A DNA stretch of 64,000 nucleotides from assembly GCF_024347655.1 (NCBI RefSeq), contig NZ_AP025514.1, forward strand, positions 806,001 to 870,000. Reading direction: 5' to 3'. The position numbers and the translations under genes were made by a program. Numbering within the stretch: the stretch's first letter is position 1; the number at the start of each line of letters is the position of its first letter. This DNA is from Vibrio toranzoniae. GTDB lineage: Bacteria > Pseudomonadota > Gammaproteobacteria > Enterobacterales > Vibrionaceae. Under the pieces are notes generated by a model. That model searched no databases and had not been told where the DNA came from. It saw only the letters and a list, made by a program, of their open reading frames with translations. Of the stretch, positions 39,657 through 49,016 are shown piece by piece.

Positions 39657-39816
39657 AAGTTTTACTAACTTCAGGTATTAAAAGATTTTATAGTAACTTA
39701 TGTATACAGAGTGGAATAAAAAACTGCAATAGATGTTTTTTGTGGTTTTAAAAGTGTATTTATGTAAGGTGCTGATATTAATGGTTTTTTATTGAGTTTT
39801 GTTCTGAAAGGGTGCG

Positions 39817-40047
39817 ATGAAAACTAATTTTCCAGATTTGAATTGGATGATTAATGCGCCTTCTTTAGTGCCTATCGAATGGTGTTTTACTTATGCATTA
39901 GTGCGGTGTATGGGTTGGTCGAAAATGAAAATGCGATCTAATAGGTTTTTATATATCAACACCTTCTATATTCATTATTTGTATGTAAATATTATCGCTG
40001 TACAATGGCTAATTGCATTTTTTGAAGGCTATTTTCTTGGTAAATAG
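39817..40047 (+). CDS. possible 76-residue hydrophobic protein, unknown
   Basis: An ATG frame of 76 codons preceded by GAAAGGG at five bases. The product has many aromatic residues and a hydrophobic C-terminal half (YVNIIAVQWLIAFFEGYFL), so it might be a small membrane protein. I recognise no family, and AT-rich intergenic DNA can give such frames by chance. It fills the gap between the POT transporter and rfaH. Confidence 0.35.
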   Translation: MKTNFPDLNWMINAPSLVPIEWCFTYALVRCMGWSKMKMRSNRFLYINTFYIHYLYVNIIAVQWLIAFFEGYFLGK

Positions 40048-40160
40048 CTCTATTCGGAAGATTACTCTGTTGATAACGGTTCATATTATTACGCCTAATT
40101 AAACCGTTTTATGCTGTGGTAAGATGTTCCAAAATAAAATAAAATAAATGGCTAGTAAAA

Positions 40161-40667
40161 ATGAAACGTTGGTATTTAGTCTACTGTAAGCGTGGTGATC
40201 AAAAACGCGCACAGCAGCACTTGGAAAATCAAGGGGTAGAGTGCTTTTATCCCCAAATAGAAGTTGAAAAGTCAGTTCGAGGAAAAGAAAAACGAGTCAA
40301 AGAACCGTTATTCCCGTCTTATATCTTTGTTCGCTTTGACTACGAACAAGGCCCTAGTTTTACGACAGTTCGTTCAACCCGTGGTGTTGTTGATTTTATT
40401 AAGTTAGGTGCAAGGCCACATGAAGTCCAAGGTGACATAGTGTTTGAACTTAAAAAGTTCGAAAATTGTTGTAGTAACGAAGTTAAAAATTGTTGTGTTG
40501 AGTTTGAATCAGGACAAGTAGTGACAATTCAGAGTGGCCAGTTTGCTGGGGTTGAAGCTATTTTCGATCAGAAAGATGGTGAAGCTCGCTCTATTATGTT
40601 GGTAAAAATGATCAGCCAAGTGGTTCCGATCAGTATTGAGAACGAAGCACTACAAGCTCACGCATAA
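40161..40667 (+). CDS. rfaH: transcription antiterminator RfaH
   Basis: A 168-residue NusG paralogue (E. coli RfaH 162) that loads on RNA polymerase paused at ops sites. It helps transcription of long surface-polysaccharide, toxin and conjugation operons. The N-terminal NGN domain is clear (MKRWYLVYCKRGDQKRAQQHLENQGVECFYP, LFPSYIFVRFD, TRGVVDFIKLG). The C-terminal KOW-like region (about 115-150) begins FESGQVVTIQSGQFAGVEAIF. The operons it serves are not in this window and no ops sequence was noticed here. Confidence 0.94.
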   Translation: MKRWYLVYCKRGDQKRAQQHLENQGVECFYPQIEVEKSVRGKEKRVKEPLFPSYIFVRFDYEQGPSFTTVRSTRGVVDFIKLGARPHEVQGDIVFELKKFENCCSNEVKNCCVEFESGQVVTIQSGQFAGVEAIFDQKDGEARSIMLVKMISQVVPISIENEALQAHA

Positions 40668-40702
40668 GTACAGCACTACAAAGAGAGAAGCAGGCTTAAA
40701 AC

Positions 40703-40729
40703 AAAAAAGGCGCATAATGCGCCTTTTTT
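40703..40729. terminator. bidirectional terminator, rfaH / asnB
   Basis: AAAAAAGGCGCAT / ATGCGCCTTTTTT, a perfect stem with A and T runs on both sides between convergent genes. Confidence 0.9.
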
Positions 40730-40755
40730 AGTATTTAGGGGGTGTTCAAAACACG

Positions 40756-42426
40756 TTAAGCGTTGTAAGCATCGTTGTGAACGGTTTGAACTGCACGGCC
40801 TGATGGGTCGACACAGTTTTTGAATGACTCATCCCACTCAATCGCTTTCGCTGATGAACAAGCAACTGAAGGGCCGCCGGGTACACATTCTGCTGCTGAA
40901 TCTAGAGGGAATAACTCTTCAAAGATTTCGCGGTAAGCGTAACCTTCTTTAGTGGTTGGCGTGTTGTAAGGGAAGCGGAACTTAGCAGCTTCCATTTGTT
41001 GATCCGTGACTTTCGCTTCCGCTGTTGCTTTCAACGTATCAATCCAATCGTAGCCAACACCATCAGAGAACTGTTCTTTTTGACGCCAAGCGATTGAGTC
41101 TGGAAGGTAATCCTCGAAACACTCACGTAGGATGTGTTTTTCCATCTTACCGTTACCACACATCTTATCTTCAGGGTTCAGACGCATTGCTACATCGATG
41201 AAATCTTTATCCAAGAATGGTACGCGGCCTTCAACTCCCCATGCTGCCAATGATTTGTTTGCACGAGCACAATCGAACATGCTTAGAGCAAGCAGTTTAC
41301 GAACGGTTTCTTCGTGGAACTCTTTCGCGTTTGGCGCTTTATGGAAGTACAGATAACCACCAAAGATCTCATCAGCACCTTCACCAGACAGTACCATTTT
41401 GATGCCCATTGCTTTGATCTTGCGAGCAAGCAAGTACATTGGCGTTGATGCACGAATTGTCGTTACATCATAAGTTTCGATGTGATAGATAACATCACGG
41501 ATGGCATCTAAGCCTTCCTGAATGGTGTAAGTCATCTCATGGTGTACAGTCCCGATCTTGTCCGCAACTTCACGAGCAGCGATAAGATCTGGTGCGCCTT
41601 CTAGGCCAACGGCGAATGAGTGCAGTTGTGGCCACCAAGCTTCAGATTGTTCATCATCCTCGATACGCATTGCAGCAAAACGTTTAGCGACTGCTGAAGT
41701 GATTGATGAATCAAGACCACCAGATAGAAGTACACCGTAGGGAACGTCAGTCATTAGTTGACGCTTAACGGCAGCTTCTAATGCCTCAGTCAGTTCTTCT
41801 TTGCTTGTGCTGTTACCTTGAACGGCAGCATATTCGTTCCAATCGCGAATGTAGTAGCGTTGAGGTTCTGCATCTTTTGAAGAGTAGAAGCTACCAGGGG
41901 GGAACTCACTGATCGTCTTACATACAGGTACTAGCGCTTTCATTTCAGAAGCGACGTAGTAGTTACCGTGCTCATCATAGCCTTGATAAAGCGGGATGAT
42001 TCCGATGTGGTCACGCCCCACTAGGTACTCGTCTTTGTCTTCGTCATACAATACGAACGCAAAAATACCGTTAAGTTCTTCTAATAGCTCTGCGCCCATT
42101 TCTTGGTATAGGGCAAGAATTACTTCACAGTCAGAATCCGTCTGAAATTGGTACTTGTCTTCATAGCGTGCGCGAAGTTCTTTGTGGTTATAGATTTCGC
42201 CGTTTACTGCAAGAATGTGCTTTTTGTCTTGGCTGTATAGCGGCTGGGCACCACTGTTAAGGCCAACGATAGCTAAACGTTCATGAGCGAGGATGGCTTT
42301 CTCACCAGCATAGATGCCAGACCAATCAGGGCCGCGGTGACGAAGCTTTTTAGACATTTCTAAAGCAATAGGGCGAAGTGCTGCGGCATCACTTTTAATG
42401 TCGAGAATGCCAAATACTGAACACAT
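40756..42426 (-). CDS. asnB: asparagine synthetase B (glutamine-hydrolysing)
   Basis: A 556-residue enzyme making asparagine from aspartate, glutamine and ATP (E. coli AsnB 554). The glutaminase domain begins at the nucleophile Cys2 (MCSVFGI) and includes HRGPDWSG, RLAIVGLNSGAQPLY and VNGEIYNH. The synthetase domain has the PP-loop LLSGGLDSS near residue 233 and SGEGADEIFGGY near 346. Because Cys2 must be exposed, the ATG at 42426 is certain. It stands alone on the minus strand and converges with rfaH. Confidence 0.98.
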   Translation of the reverse strand: MCSVFGILDIKSDAAALRPIALEMSKKLRHRGPDWSGIYAGEKAILAHERLAIVGLNSGAQPLYSQDKKHILAVNGEIYNHKELRARYEDKYQFQTDSDCEVILALYQEMGAELLEELNGIFAFVLYDEDKDEYLVGRDHIGIIPLYQGYDEHGNYYVASEMKALVPVCKTISEFPPGSFYSSKDAEPQRYYIRDWNEYAAVQGNSTSKEELTEALEAAVKRQLMTDVPYGVLLSGGLDSSITSAVAKRFAAMRIEDDEQSEAWWPQLHSFAVGLEGAPDLIAAREVADKIGTVHHEMTYTIQEGLDAIRDVIYHIETYDVTTIRASTPMYLLARKIKAMGIKMVLSGEGADEIFGGYLYFHKAPNAKEFHEETVRKLLALSMFDCARANKSLAAWGVEGRVPFLDKDFIDVAMRLNPEDKMCGNGKMEKHILRECFEDYLPDSIAWRQKEQFSDGVGYDWIDTLKATAEAKVTDQQMEAAKFRFPYNTPTTKEGYAYREIFEELFPLDSAAECVPGGPSVACSSAKAIEWDESFKNCVDPSGRAVQTVHNDAYNA

Positions 42427-42657
42427 AGAACTTCCTTTTAAATAATTTCTAAATTAACTGTATTCAATTTGCCATTTTGGCTAAAAAAAGCAACCAGATG
42501 TGAGTAAAAAAATAATATAAAGGCTCGTACATTAGAAATAATCTAATAATAGTGTTGTTTTTGTGTTTCCTATCTAATTGCAGTTGGTTTTTTATACGAA
42601 AGCCTCTCAAAAGTGCACAAGTTCGCAATTTTGAGAGGTTTGGAGAGAGGTTTTAGA

Positions 42658-44244
42658 CTAGATTTTATTGATGTTTGGGTTTAATTGTTCACATACATGC
42701 CGAGCAAAGCCACTACCAGCTTCACTGTAAATGTTGAATGCCGCATCGACGCCATTTTCTTTTAATGTTTCTAGTTGATCTGGATATTCGGCAATCGCTG
42801 CAATTTGACCTTTAAAATTACGCGACTTCAATTGTTCTATAGCGGTTTGATTACCTTGGTGATGAGGCATCGCTAATATCACCAGTTTTACATTGGCTGT
42901 ATCTAAAATTCGTTCCCAAAAGTCTGGGTCAGTTGCGTCGCCAGAAATTACGTTTCTTCCGTGGCTTCTGTGGTTGTGCGCAGCATCTTCACGCACCTCC
43001 ACACCTAAGCTGACTTTACCGTAGCGTGAACGTAGCTCGTCGTAGGCACCGGTACCAATTCGTCCCATGCCAAGGATAAGCACTTGAGCACGACCAGGGT
43101 CGATAAGTTGGTCTCGTTGGTGAAGTTTCTCTGCGGCGTGCTCTTTTAGCCACTTTCTGGATTGTTGATAAAGTTTGTGACCAGCTCTATTTAGAGGAGC
43201 GGCGATTAAGAACGAAAGTGATACGGCAATAGCCACAGCCACTAAGATGTCACCAGACATCCAACCCATTTTAAAAGCGAGGCCACCGACTATGAGGCCA
43301 AACTCACTGTAGTTAAACAGTGATAGAGAAGCGAGGAGTGATGTTCGAACACGGAACTTAAAGCGGTTGAGTACTAAGAAATAAAGTAAACCTTTGACTG
43401 GTAGCAACAATAAGAATAGGACAGCGAGCATAAATCCTTGAATGGTTGGTTGCTCGGATAAGCCAATGTTCAAAAAGAAGCAAATAAGGAAAAGCTCTTT
43501 AAGGTTAAACAGTGATTTTGATAGCTCTGAGGCTTTAGGGTGGCCTGCTAGTAACATACCTAGGATAAGGGCACCTAGATCTGGTTTCATGCCAACAAGC
43601 TCGAACAGGCCGGCGCCTATCACTAACGCAAAGAAAATGCCGAACAGAACTAACATTTCACCGTGCCCAACCCAATCAAGTACCTTGTAGAAAAGAGGGC
43701 GTAAGAATGGAAGAGCGAATAATGCGATGGCATACCACTCTGGAATTTTTCCTGTAGATGCTGTCAAAAAGACCACGGCAAAAATATCCTGCATCACCAG
43801 AATACCTATCGCTAATGTTCCGTAGGTCGCATTCATTTCTCCTTTCTCTTGCAGGGACTTAACTGCGAATACGGTACTAGAGAAAGAGAGGGCAAAGCCA
43901 AGTAAAACGATTTGTTCCATCGACATGGCAGCTAGCGATGAAATACCTAAGAGCTTAAAACCAAATAGGGCGGCTGCAAAAAACAGAGTCGATAAAAGAT
44001 TGTGGATTGTTGCCCCTGCCCAGATTTCCTTAGAGAGTAAGGTTTTGATGTCGAGCTTTAAGCCAATAGTAAACAGGAGTAGCGTGACACCGAGGTCCGC
44101 TAAGGTAATGATGGTGTCATTGGTTTGAAAGCCTAGAGCATAGAGCCCAAAACCTGCGACCAGAAAGCCAACTAACGGGGGAAGGTGACATTTTAAAGCA
44201 ATAAATCCTGCGATAAACGCAGTGGATATTAATATAAGTTCCAT
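42658..44244 (-). CDS. Kef-like monovalent cation:proton antiporter with TrkA-N domain
   Basis: A 528-residue CPA2-family transporter. About 12 membrane segments (residues 1-350) include LADLGVTLLLFTIGLKLDIKTL and LGFALSFSSTVFAVKSLQEKGE, the usual CPA2 signatures. A cytosolic Rossmann TrkA-N domain follows (about 385-520, LILGMGRIGTGAYDEL and SGDATDPDFW). Such proteins are K+/H+ or Na+/H+ antiporters gated by nucleotides or glutathione adducts. It is closer to YbaL/KefB-like proteins in layout, but the ion is not known. It lies downstream of the nag terminator and forms its own unit. Confidence 0.87.
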   Translation of the reverse strand: MELILISTAFIAGFIALKCHLPPLVGFLVAGFGLYALGFQTNDTIITLADLGVTLLLFTIGLKLDIKTLLSKEIWAGATIHNLLSTLFFAAALFGFKLLGISSLAAMSMEQIVLLGFALSFSSTVFAVKSLQEKGEMNATYGTLAIGILVMQDIFAVVFLTASTGKIPEWYAIALFALPFLRPLFYKVLDWVGHGEMLVLFGIFFALVIGAGLFELVGMKPDLGALILGMLLAGHPKASELSKSLFNLKELFLICFFLNIGLSEQPTIQGFMLAVLFLLLLPVKGLLYFLVLNRFKFRVRTSLLASLSLFNYSEFGLIVGGLAFKMGWMSGDILVAVAIAVSLSFLIAAPLNRAGHKLYQQSRKWLKEHAAEKLHQRDQLIDPGRAQVLILGMGRIGTGAYDELRSRYGKVSLGVEVREDAAHNHRSHGRNVISGDATDPDFWERILDTANVKLVILAMPHHQGNQTAIEQLKSRNFKGQIAAIAEYPDQLETLKENGVDAAFNIYSEAGSGFARHVCEQLNPNINKI

Positions 44245-44270
44245 AACTTGTTGTTTTAGTTCCCTAGCTT

Positions 44271-44305
44271 AAAAAAACGGGCCGTGTTCATACAAACACG
44301 GCCCG
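44271..44305 (-). terminator. terminator of nagAC
   Basis: CGGGCCGTGTT-CATACA-AACACGGCCCG is a perfect 11-bp stem flanked by A7, which is T7 for the minus-strand transcript leaving nagC. Confidence 0.92.
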
Positions 44306-44327
44306 CGGAAAATCAGAATGGTTTTCT

Positions 44328-45542
44328 TTAGTCTTCGAGTAGCTTTTGAAGTAACACGCCGTTGAGCATAGCGCGCTTAATCATGGCAAAAGCTCCCATC
44401 GTAGGATGTTTGTCGATCTGCGATGCTACAATAGGTAAGCCGCTATGGAAAGTCGTTAAAGACTGATTCTCTACATTGCGCTTAATTGCAGGGAAAACAA
44501 CCTCTTGTGCCTTCGTAATGTCACCGGCAATGATCACTTTTTGAGGGTTAAATAAGTTAATCGTCATTGCGATAGCCTTACCTAATTGGTTCCCTACGCG
44601 AACTAAGCTCTGCTTGGCCAGTTCGTCACCGTTGATAGCATGGTCACAAACATCTTGAATAGTAATATGTTCAAGTTCTGTTAAAGAAGACTTATAGCCT
44701 TGCTTAATCAGTTTCTGTACTCGTTCAATAATCGCAGGGTTCGCAGCTACTGTTTCAAGACAACCGAAATTACCACACTGACACTGTTCACCTAGGGGAT
44801 CAATTTGGATATGGCCAATTTCCCCAACGTTACGATTGTGGCCAAGGAAGACTTGGCCATTAACGATAATGCCAGCTCCAGTACCACGGTGAACGCTCAC
44901 TAAAATCGAATCTTGGCTGTCTTTACTTGCACCGAAATAGTGTTCGGCAAGCGCCATTCCTCTAACGTCATTGCCAACAAAGCAAGCCACATGGAATGTG
45001 TCGCGAATAATGTCGCTTAATGCTAGGTTATCGATATCCGTGTTTGGCATATACTCAACGACACCTGTCGTAGGGTTCACCAAACCTGGAAGAGTGATAC
45101 CAATTGCAATCAGTTGGTCGATCTTTGGTTGATGTTCTGCAATGAAAGCCTTCAAGTTGTTGAGCAAACCTTGGGTCAGGTCTGACTGATCTGAATAATC
45201 AAGGTCTTGCTGCTGAAAAGCCAATTCACGACCACCTAGATCATGAAGGCTCACTTGAATGTAGTCTCGCCCCAATCGTACAGCAATGGAATGGAAAGGT
45301 TCTACTTCTGTAGTTAGCGAAATAGCGCGCCTACCGCCAGTAGACGCTTGTTGCGCTACCTCTTTAATTAGGCCGCGCTCTAAAAGTTGGCGGGTAATTT
45401 TTGTAACACTTGCCGGTGCGAGTTGGCTTACATCTGCCACTTGTATGCGACTGATAGGCCCTTGTTGGTCTATTAGTCTATATACTGCCGCACTGTTTAG
45501 TTGTTTAACTAAGTCTACGTTACCTATTTGTCCGCCATTCAT
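44328..45542 (-). CDS. nagC: NagC, GlcNAc-responsive ROK repressor
   Basis: A 404-residue ROK-family repressor (E. coli NagC 406). The N-terminal winged helix (about residues 10-75, RLIDQQGPISRIQVADVSQLAPASVTKITRQLLERGL) is followed by the sugar-kinase-like domain (GITLPGLVNPTTG, HRGTGAGIIVNG). The zinc motif CQCGNFGCLETVAANPAI lies near residue 258. GlcNAc-6-phosphate, the NagA substrate, releases NagC from DNA. It starts two bases after the nagA stop, so nagA and nagC are co-translated. It probably controls nagAC and nagE through the dyad near 47046-47071. Confidence 0.95.
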   Translation of the reverse strand: MNGGQIGNVDLVKQLNSAAVYRLIDQQGPISRIQVADVSQLAPASVTKITRQLLERGLIKEVAQQASTGGRRAISLTTEVEPFHSIAVRLGRDYIQVSLHDLGGRELAFQQQDLDYSDQSDLTQGLLNNLKAFIAEHQPKIDQLIAIGITLPGLVNPTTGVVEYMPNTDIDNLALSDIIRDTFHVACFVGNDVRGMALAEHYFGASKDSQDSILVSVHRGTGAGIIVNGQVFLGHNRNVGEIGHIQIDPLGEQCQCGNFGCLETVAANPAIIERVQKLIKQGYKSSLTELEHITIQDVCDHAINGDELAKQSLVRVGNQLGKAIAMTINLFNPQKVIIAGDITKAQEVVFPAIKRNVENQSLTTFHSGLPIVASQIDKHPTMGAFAMIKRAMLNGVLLQKLLED

Positions 45543-45544
45543 AC

Positions 45545-46681
45545 TTAATTATGCTCGTATTGTCCGTTAACAACAGTCGCTTTAACGTTAAAGTCTCGGT
45601 CAAATACAGCGAGGTTTGCAACCATGCCTTTTTTGATTCGACCTAGCTTACTTTCTACACCAATAGCTGTAGCTGGGTATAGCGTAGCCATGCGGAGAGC
45701 TTCGTCTAAAGCGATACCAGCGTGCTCAACTGTATTCTGAACTGCTTCAATCATAGTCAGAGCTGAGCCGCCCAGTGTGCCATTTTCATCAACACACTTA
45801 CCATCACGGTAATATACTTTCTTACCGACAAAAATAAAGTATTCCATGTTAGCACCTGCAGGAGCTGTGGCATCCGTCACTAATACCAACTTTTCTCCCT
45901 TGATTTTATGCGCAATTCGGATGTTTGCGTAATCAACGTGGAAGCCGTCAGCAATAATACCGGCATAAACCTCAGGGGTATCGTAAATCGCACCAACAAC
46001 GCCTGGCTCACGGCCAACCATCGGAGTCATCGCGTTGAATAGGTGAGTCGCGAAGGTAATACCTGATTCAAAACCTTGACGCGCTTCTGCGTAAGTTGCG
46101 TTGGTGTGACCGATAGAAACTACTACGCCAGCTTTGTGTAGACGTTCGATATGTTCAGGGTCGTTAAGCTCGGGAGCTAGTGTTACTTTTGCAACAAGGT
46201 CGCTGTTCTCACAGATAAGCTCAATCATATCGCTATCGGATTTACGAATGTGATCGACGCTGTGAATGCCTTTCTTAGCAACGTTTAGGTAAGGACCTTC
46301 AAGGTGTAGACCTAAAGATTGATTCTGATACTGGTTGTGGTATTCGCGAGCTGCCTTAATAACCGCACGCATATCTTCGTCTGAAGAGGTGATAAGCGTT
46401 GGTAGGAAGCTAGTACAGCCAGATTTAAGGTTTGCCTCGTGCATGATCTGCATGGTGTTTGCAGTGATCTCATCGTTAAGCATGACACCGCCACACCCAT
46501 TTAATTGTAGGTCAATGAAACCTGGGCTTAGATTTGCTCCATCTAGGTCGCGAACCTCGATGTATTCTGGCAGTTCAGAGATAGGGCATACTTTTTTGAT
46601 CAGTTGGTTTTCGATTACAACAGCATGATCGGTTAGAACATCACTACCTGTGTAAATTTTACAGTTACTTAGCGCGTACAT
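45545..46681 (-). CDS. nagA: N-acetylglucosamine-6-phosphate deacetylase
   Basis: A 378-residue amidohydrolase that converts GlcNAc-6-P to glucosamine-6-P and acetate. Metal and catalytic motifs are [11 protein letters not shown] near residue 54, LHLEGPYLN near 128, [10 protein letters not shown] near 193, [10 protein letters not shown] near 215 and the catalytic Asp in VTDATAPAG near 270. The next pathway enzyme, NagB, is not in the window. Its ATG faces nagE across a 474-base regulatory gap, and nagC follows two bases after its stop. Confidence 0.96.
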   Translation of the reverse strand: MYALSNCKIYTGSDVLTDHAVVIENQLIKKVCPISELPEYIEVRDLDGANLSPGFIDLQLNGCGGVMLNDEITANTMQIMHEANLKSGCTSFLPTLITSSDEDMRAVIKAAREYHNQYQNQSLGLHLEGPYLNVAKKGIHSVDHIRKSDSDMIELICENSDLVAKVTLAPELNDPEHIERLHKAGVVVSIGHTNATYAEARQGFESGITFATHLFNAMTPMVGREPGVVGAIYDTPEVYAGIIADGFHVDYANIRIAHKIKGEKLVLVTDATAPAGANMEYFIFVGKKVYYRDGKCVDENGTLGGSALTMIEAVQNTVEHAGIALDEALRMATLYPATAIGVESKLGRIKKGMVANLAVFDRDFNVKATVVNGQYEHN

Positions 46682-47016
46682 AGTCAGCTAATCCTTATTT
46701 CGTGAGATCTTTAAAATTTCTTCGTTACGTAAATGTGGACTTAGTTTGCGGGCATCATTTACGTAACGATTTATCTTCTATGGTCAAACAGATTTAAAAT
46801 TGTAGTCAACTCAAAGCTTTGAAACTTAAGGTTTAATTAAATATTAGCCATACATTAATATTGAACGTTAACTGCTATTCACATGGGTAGATAAACGAAG
46901 AGACCCCTCTTTTCCAACTATGAATTAGATTTAGATTTTATCTATAAATGCCCATTTTTTGAATGATAAAATAAGTTTTATGATCTCGCTAGCAAAAACC
47001 TCTGGATTTGGTAAAA

Positions 47017-47038
47017 ACTGGTGATTAGGATCACAAAT
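47017..47038 (+). promoter_or_regulatory. CRP (cAMP receptor protein) site upstream of nagE
   Basis: The core GGTGA-TTAGGA-TCACA (47020-47035) matches the TGTGA-N6-TCACA consensus with one mismatch and has the usual AT-rich flank AAATG. It lies about 120 bases before the nagE start, suitable for activation when glucose is absent. Confidence 0.7.
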
Positions 47039-47045
47039 GGTAAGG

Positions 47046-47071
47046 TTTTAATTTGCGGGGCAAAATTAATT
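47046..47071. promoter_or_regulatory. candidate NagC operator upstream of nagE
   Basis: TTAATTTGC-GGG-GCAAAATTAA is a near-perfect dyad with AT-rich arms and a G/C centre, the general design of NagC sites. It is 10 bases from the CRP site. The assignment rests on the dyad and the neighbourhood only. Confidence 0.5.
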
Positions 47072-47155
47072 GAATACACTGAAAAGGACTAAATTGAGCG
47101 ACTAAAATAAGTTTCTCAAAACGAATTCTAAAAATCCTATAGGGGGAAACAACTG

Positions 47156-48715
47156 GTGAATATTTTAGGATACGCACAGAAGCTAGGTAAGGCATTAATG
47201 CTACCTATCGCAACACTTCCGATTGCGGCATTGCTATTACGTCTGGGGCAACCCGATTTACTAGATATCGCATTCATGGCATCTGCTGGTAACGCAATCT
47301 TCAGCCAACTACCATTGTTGTTTGGTTTGGGGATAGCTATCGGTCTGTCTAAAGATGGTAACGGCGCAGCAGGTCTTGCTGGCGCAGTTGCTTACTTTGT
47401 ATTGACGGCAACAGCAACAAACATCGATGCAAGTGTGAATATGTCATTCTTCGGCGGTATCTTCGCAGGTATCATCGCAGGTCACTCTTACAACGCTTTT
47501 CATGCAACACGCCTTCCTGAGTGGCTAGCATTCTTCTCTGGCAAACGTTTAGTTCCTATCATGGCTGGTCTATTTGCTTTGGTTGCTGGTGCTATCTTTG
47601 GTGTTGTATGGCCTGCCGTTCAGTCTGGTCTAGACGCACTGGCTCACGCGGTATCAACGTCTGGCGCTATCGGCCAATTCGTTTATGGTACGCTTAACCG
47701 TGCACTTATCCCTGTAGGTCTACACCACGTATTGAACTCATACTTCTGGTTCGGTATGGGTACATGTCAAGAAATCGTTGTTGCTGGTCAAGGCGCATTC
47801 GCTAACATCACTCAACTCTGTGTTGACCCTGCACTTGCTAAAACTCTAGTTGTTGGCCAAGAGCACACATTCACATTCGCTAACTCTGTAATGCCAGAAA
47901 TCACTACTGTAGTTAAAGAAGTGACTGAAACTGTTAAATCTGGCGACCTAAACCGTTTCTTCGGTGGCGATAAAGGCGCAGGCGTATTCATGAACGGTTT
48001 CTTCCCAGTAATGATGTTCGGTCTGCCAGGTGCTGCGCTTGCAATGTACCTAGCTGCTCCTGCTGAAAAACGTAGTCAAGTGGGTGGCGCACTGTTCTCA
48101 GTTGCATTCTGTTCATTCCTAACTGGTATTACAGAGCCGCTAGAATTCATGTTCGTATTCTTAGCTCCAGCTCTATACGCAATGCACGCAGTATTTACTG
48201 GTCTGTCTCTAGTCGTTGCTAACATGTTTGGTACTCTGCACGGTTTCGGTTTCTCTGCTGGTCTAATCGACTTCGTATTGAACTGGGGTCTAGCAACTAA
48301 ACCATTCGTACTACTATTAATCGGTCTAGGCTTCGGTGCTCTATACTTCTTCACTTTCTCTTTCGCAATCCGCGCTTTCAACTTGAAATCGCCAGGTCGT
48401 GAAGATGATGACGAAGCGGTAGCTGCTCCGGCGGGTGACGCACCAAAAGGCGACCTTGCTCGTCAATACCTGAAAGCTCTAGGCGGCCACGATAATTTAA
48501 CGTCAATCGACGCTTGTATTACACGTCTACGTCTAACTCTTAAAGACCGCTCTGTTGCAGATGAAGTTGTTCTTAAGAAATTAGGTGCTAAAGGTGTGGT
48601 TAAACTAGGTGAAAACAACCTACAGGTTATCCTAGGGCCACTAGCTGAAATTGTCGCTGGCGAAATGAAAGCTATCAGCGAAGGTGAAGACCTATCTGGT
48701 GTAAAACTTCCATAG
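47156..48715 (+). CDS. nagE: PTS N-acetylglucosamine transporter, EIICB without EIIA
   Basis: A 519-residue PTS permease. The EIIC membrane domain (about residues 1-385, starting MNILGYAQKLGKALMLPIAT) is followed by an EIIB domain with the phosphorylated Cys454 in SIDACITRLRL. E. coli NagE (648) carries an additional C-terminal EIIA that is absent here, so EIIA-Glc (Crr, also in this window) is the likely donor. The GTG at 47156 follows AGGGGG and opens the family N-terminus. It is divergent from nagAC, with CRP and NagC-like sites between, and ends in a strong terminator. Confidence 0.95.
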   Translation: MNILGYAQKLGKALMLPIATLPIAALLLRLGQPDLLDIAFMASAGNAIFSQLPLLFGLGIAIGLSKDGNGAAGLAGAVAYFVLTATATNIDASVNMSFFGGIFAGIIAGHSYNAFHATRLPEWLAFFSGKRLVPIMAGLFALVAGAIFGVVWPAVQSGLDALAHAVSTSGAIGQFVYGTLNRALIPVGLHHVLNSYFWFGMGTCQEIVVAGQGAFANITQLCVDPALAKTLVVGQEHTFTFANSVMPEITTVVKEVTETVKSGDLNRFFGGDKGAGVFMNGFFPVMMFGLPGAALAMYLAAPAEKRSQVGGALFSVAFCSFLTGITEPLEFMFVFLAPALYAMHAVFTGLSLVVANMFGTLHGFGFSAGLIDFVLNWGLATKPFVLLLIGLGFGALYFFTFSFAIRAFNLKSPGREDDDEAVAAPAGDAPKGDLARQYLKALGGHDNLTSIDACITRLRLTLKDRSVADEVVLKKLGAKGVVKLGENNLQVILGPLAEIVAGEMKAISEGEDLSGVKLP

Positions 48716-48771
48716 TTTGGGAAGTGCTTAATTAAGATGTCACGCTAATCTTAAGTAAGTTCAAATTGAAG

Positions 48772-48795
48772 GCCTCCCTGATGGGAGGCTTTTTT
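48772..48795 (+). terminator. terminator of nagE
   Basis: GCCTCCC-TGAT-GGGAGGC followed by T6. The remaining 220 bases to glnS hold no recognised gene and presumably its promoter. Confidence 0.9.
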
Positions 48796-49016
48796 GTGCC
48801 TGTGATTTAAGTTCGGTGAACAAGGTTCGTTCTATTCTTTACCGAATAGCAGAAATAATCGTAATTAACAGACGGTTCTTATTGTGCAAAGGCTAAGAAT
48901 TGTGGATGATTAGCAACAATGATCTTTCTATCTTTGACTGGCGCTATAAGCGGCCGTTTTCTTGGAGACGAAAGATAACTTTCTCTGACAATACTAAATA
49001 CATAGAGGTGCTATAG

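Larger units (their letters stand above)
46682..47155. other. 474-base divergent control region, nagA / nagE
   Basis: It contains no gene. Near the nagE side lie a CRP site and a NagC-like dyad (listed separately). The nagA side is AT-rich; TTATTTCGTGAGATC at about 46693-46707 may be half of another NagC site, but the second arm is poor. Confidence 0.6.

Noticed and set aside
42427..42657. Possible small gene between asnB and the antiporter
   Set aside because: The 230-base gap is AT-rich with no frame over about 30 codons that has a ribosome site.
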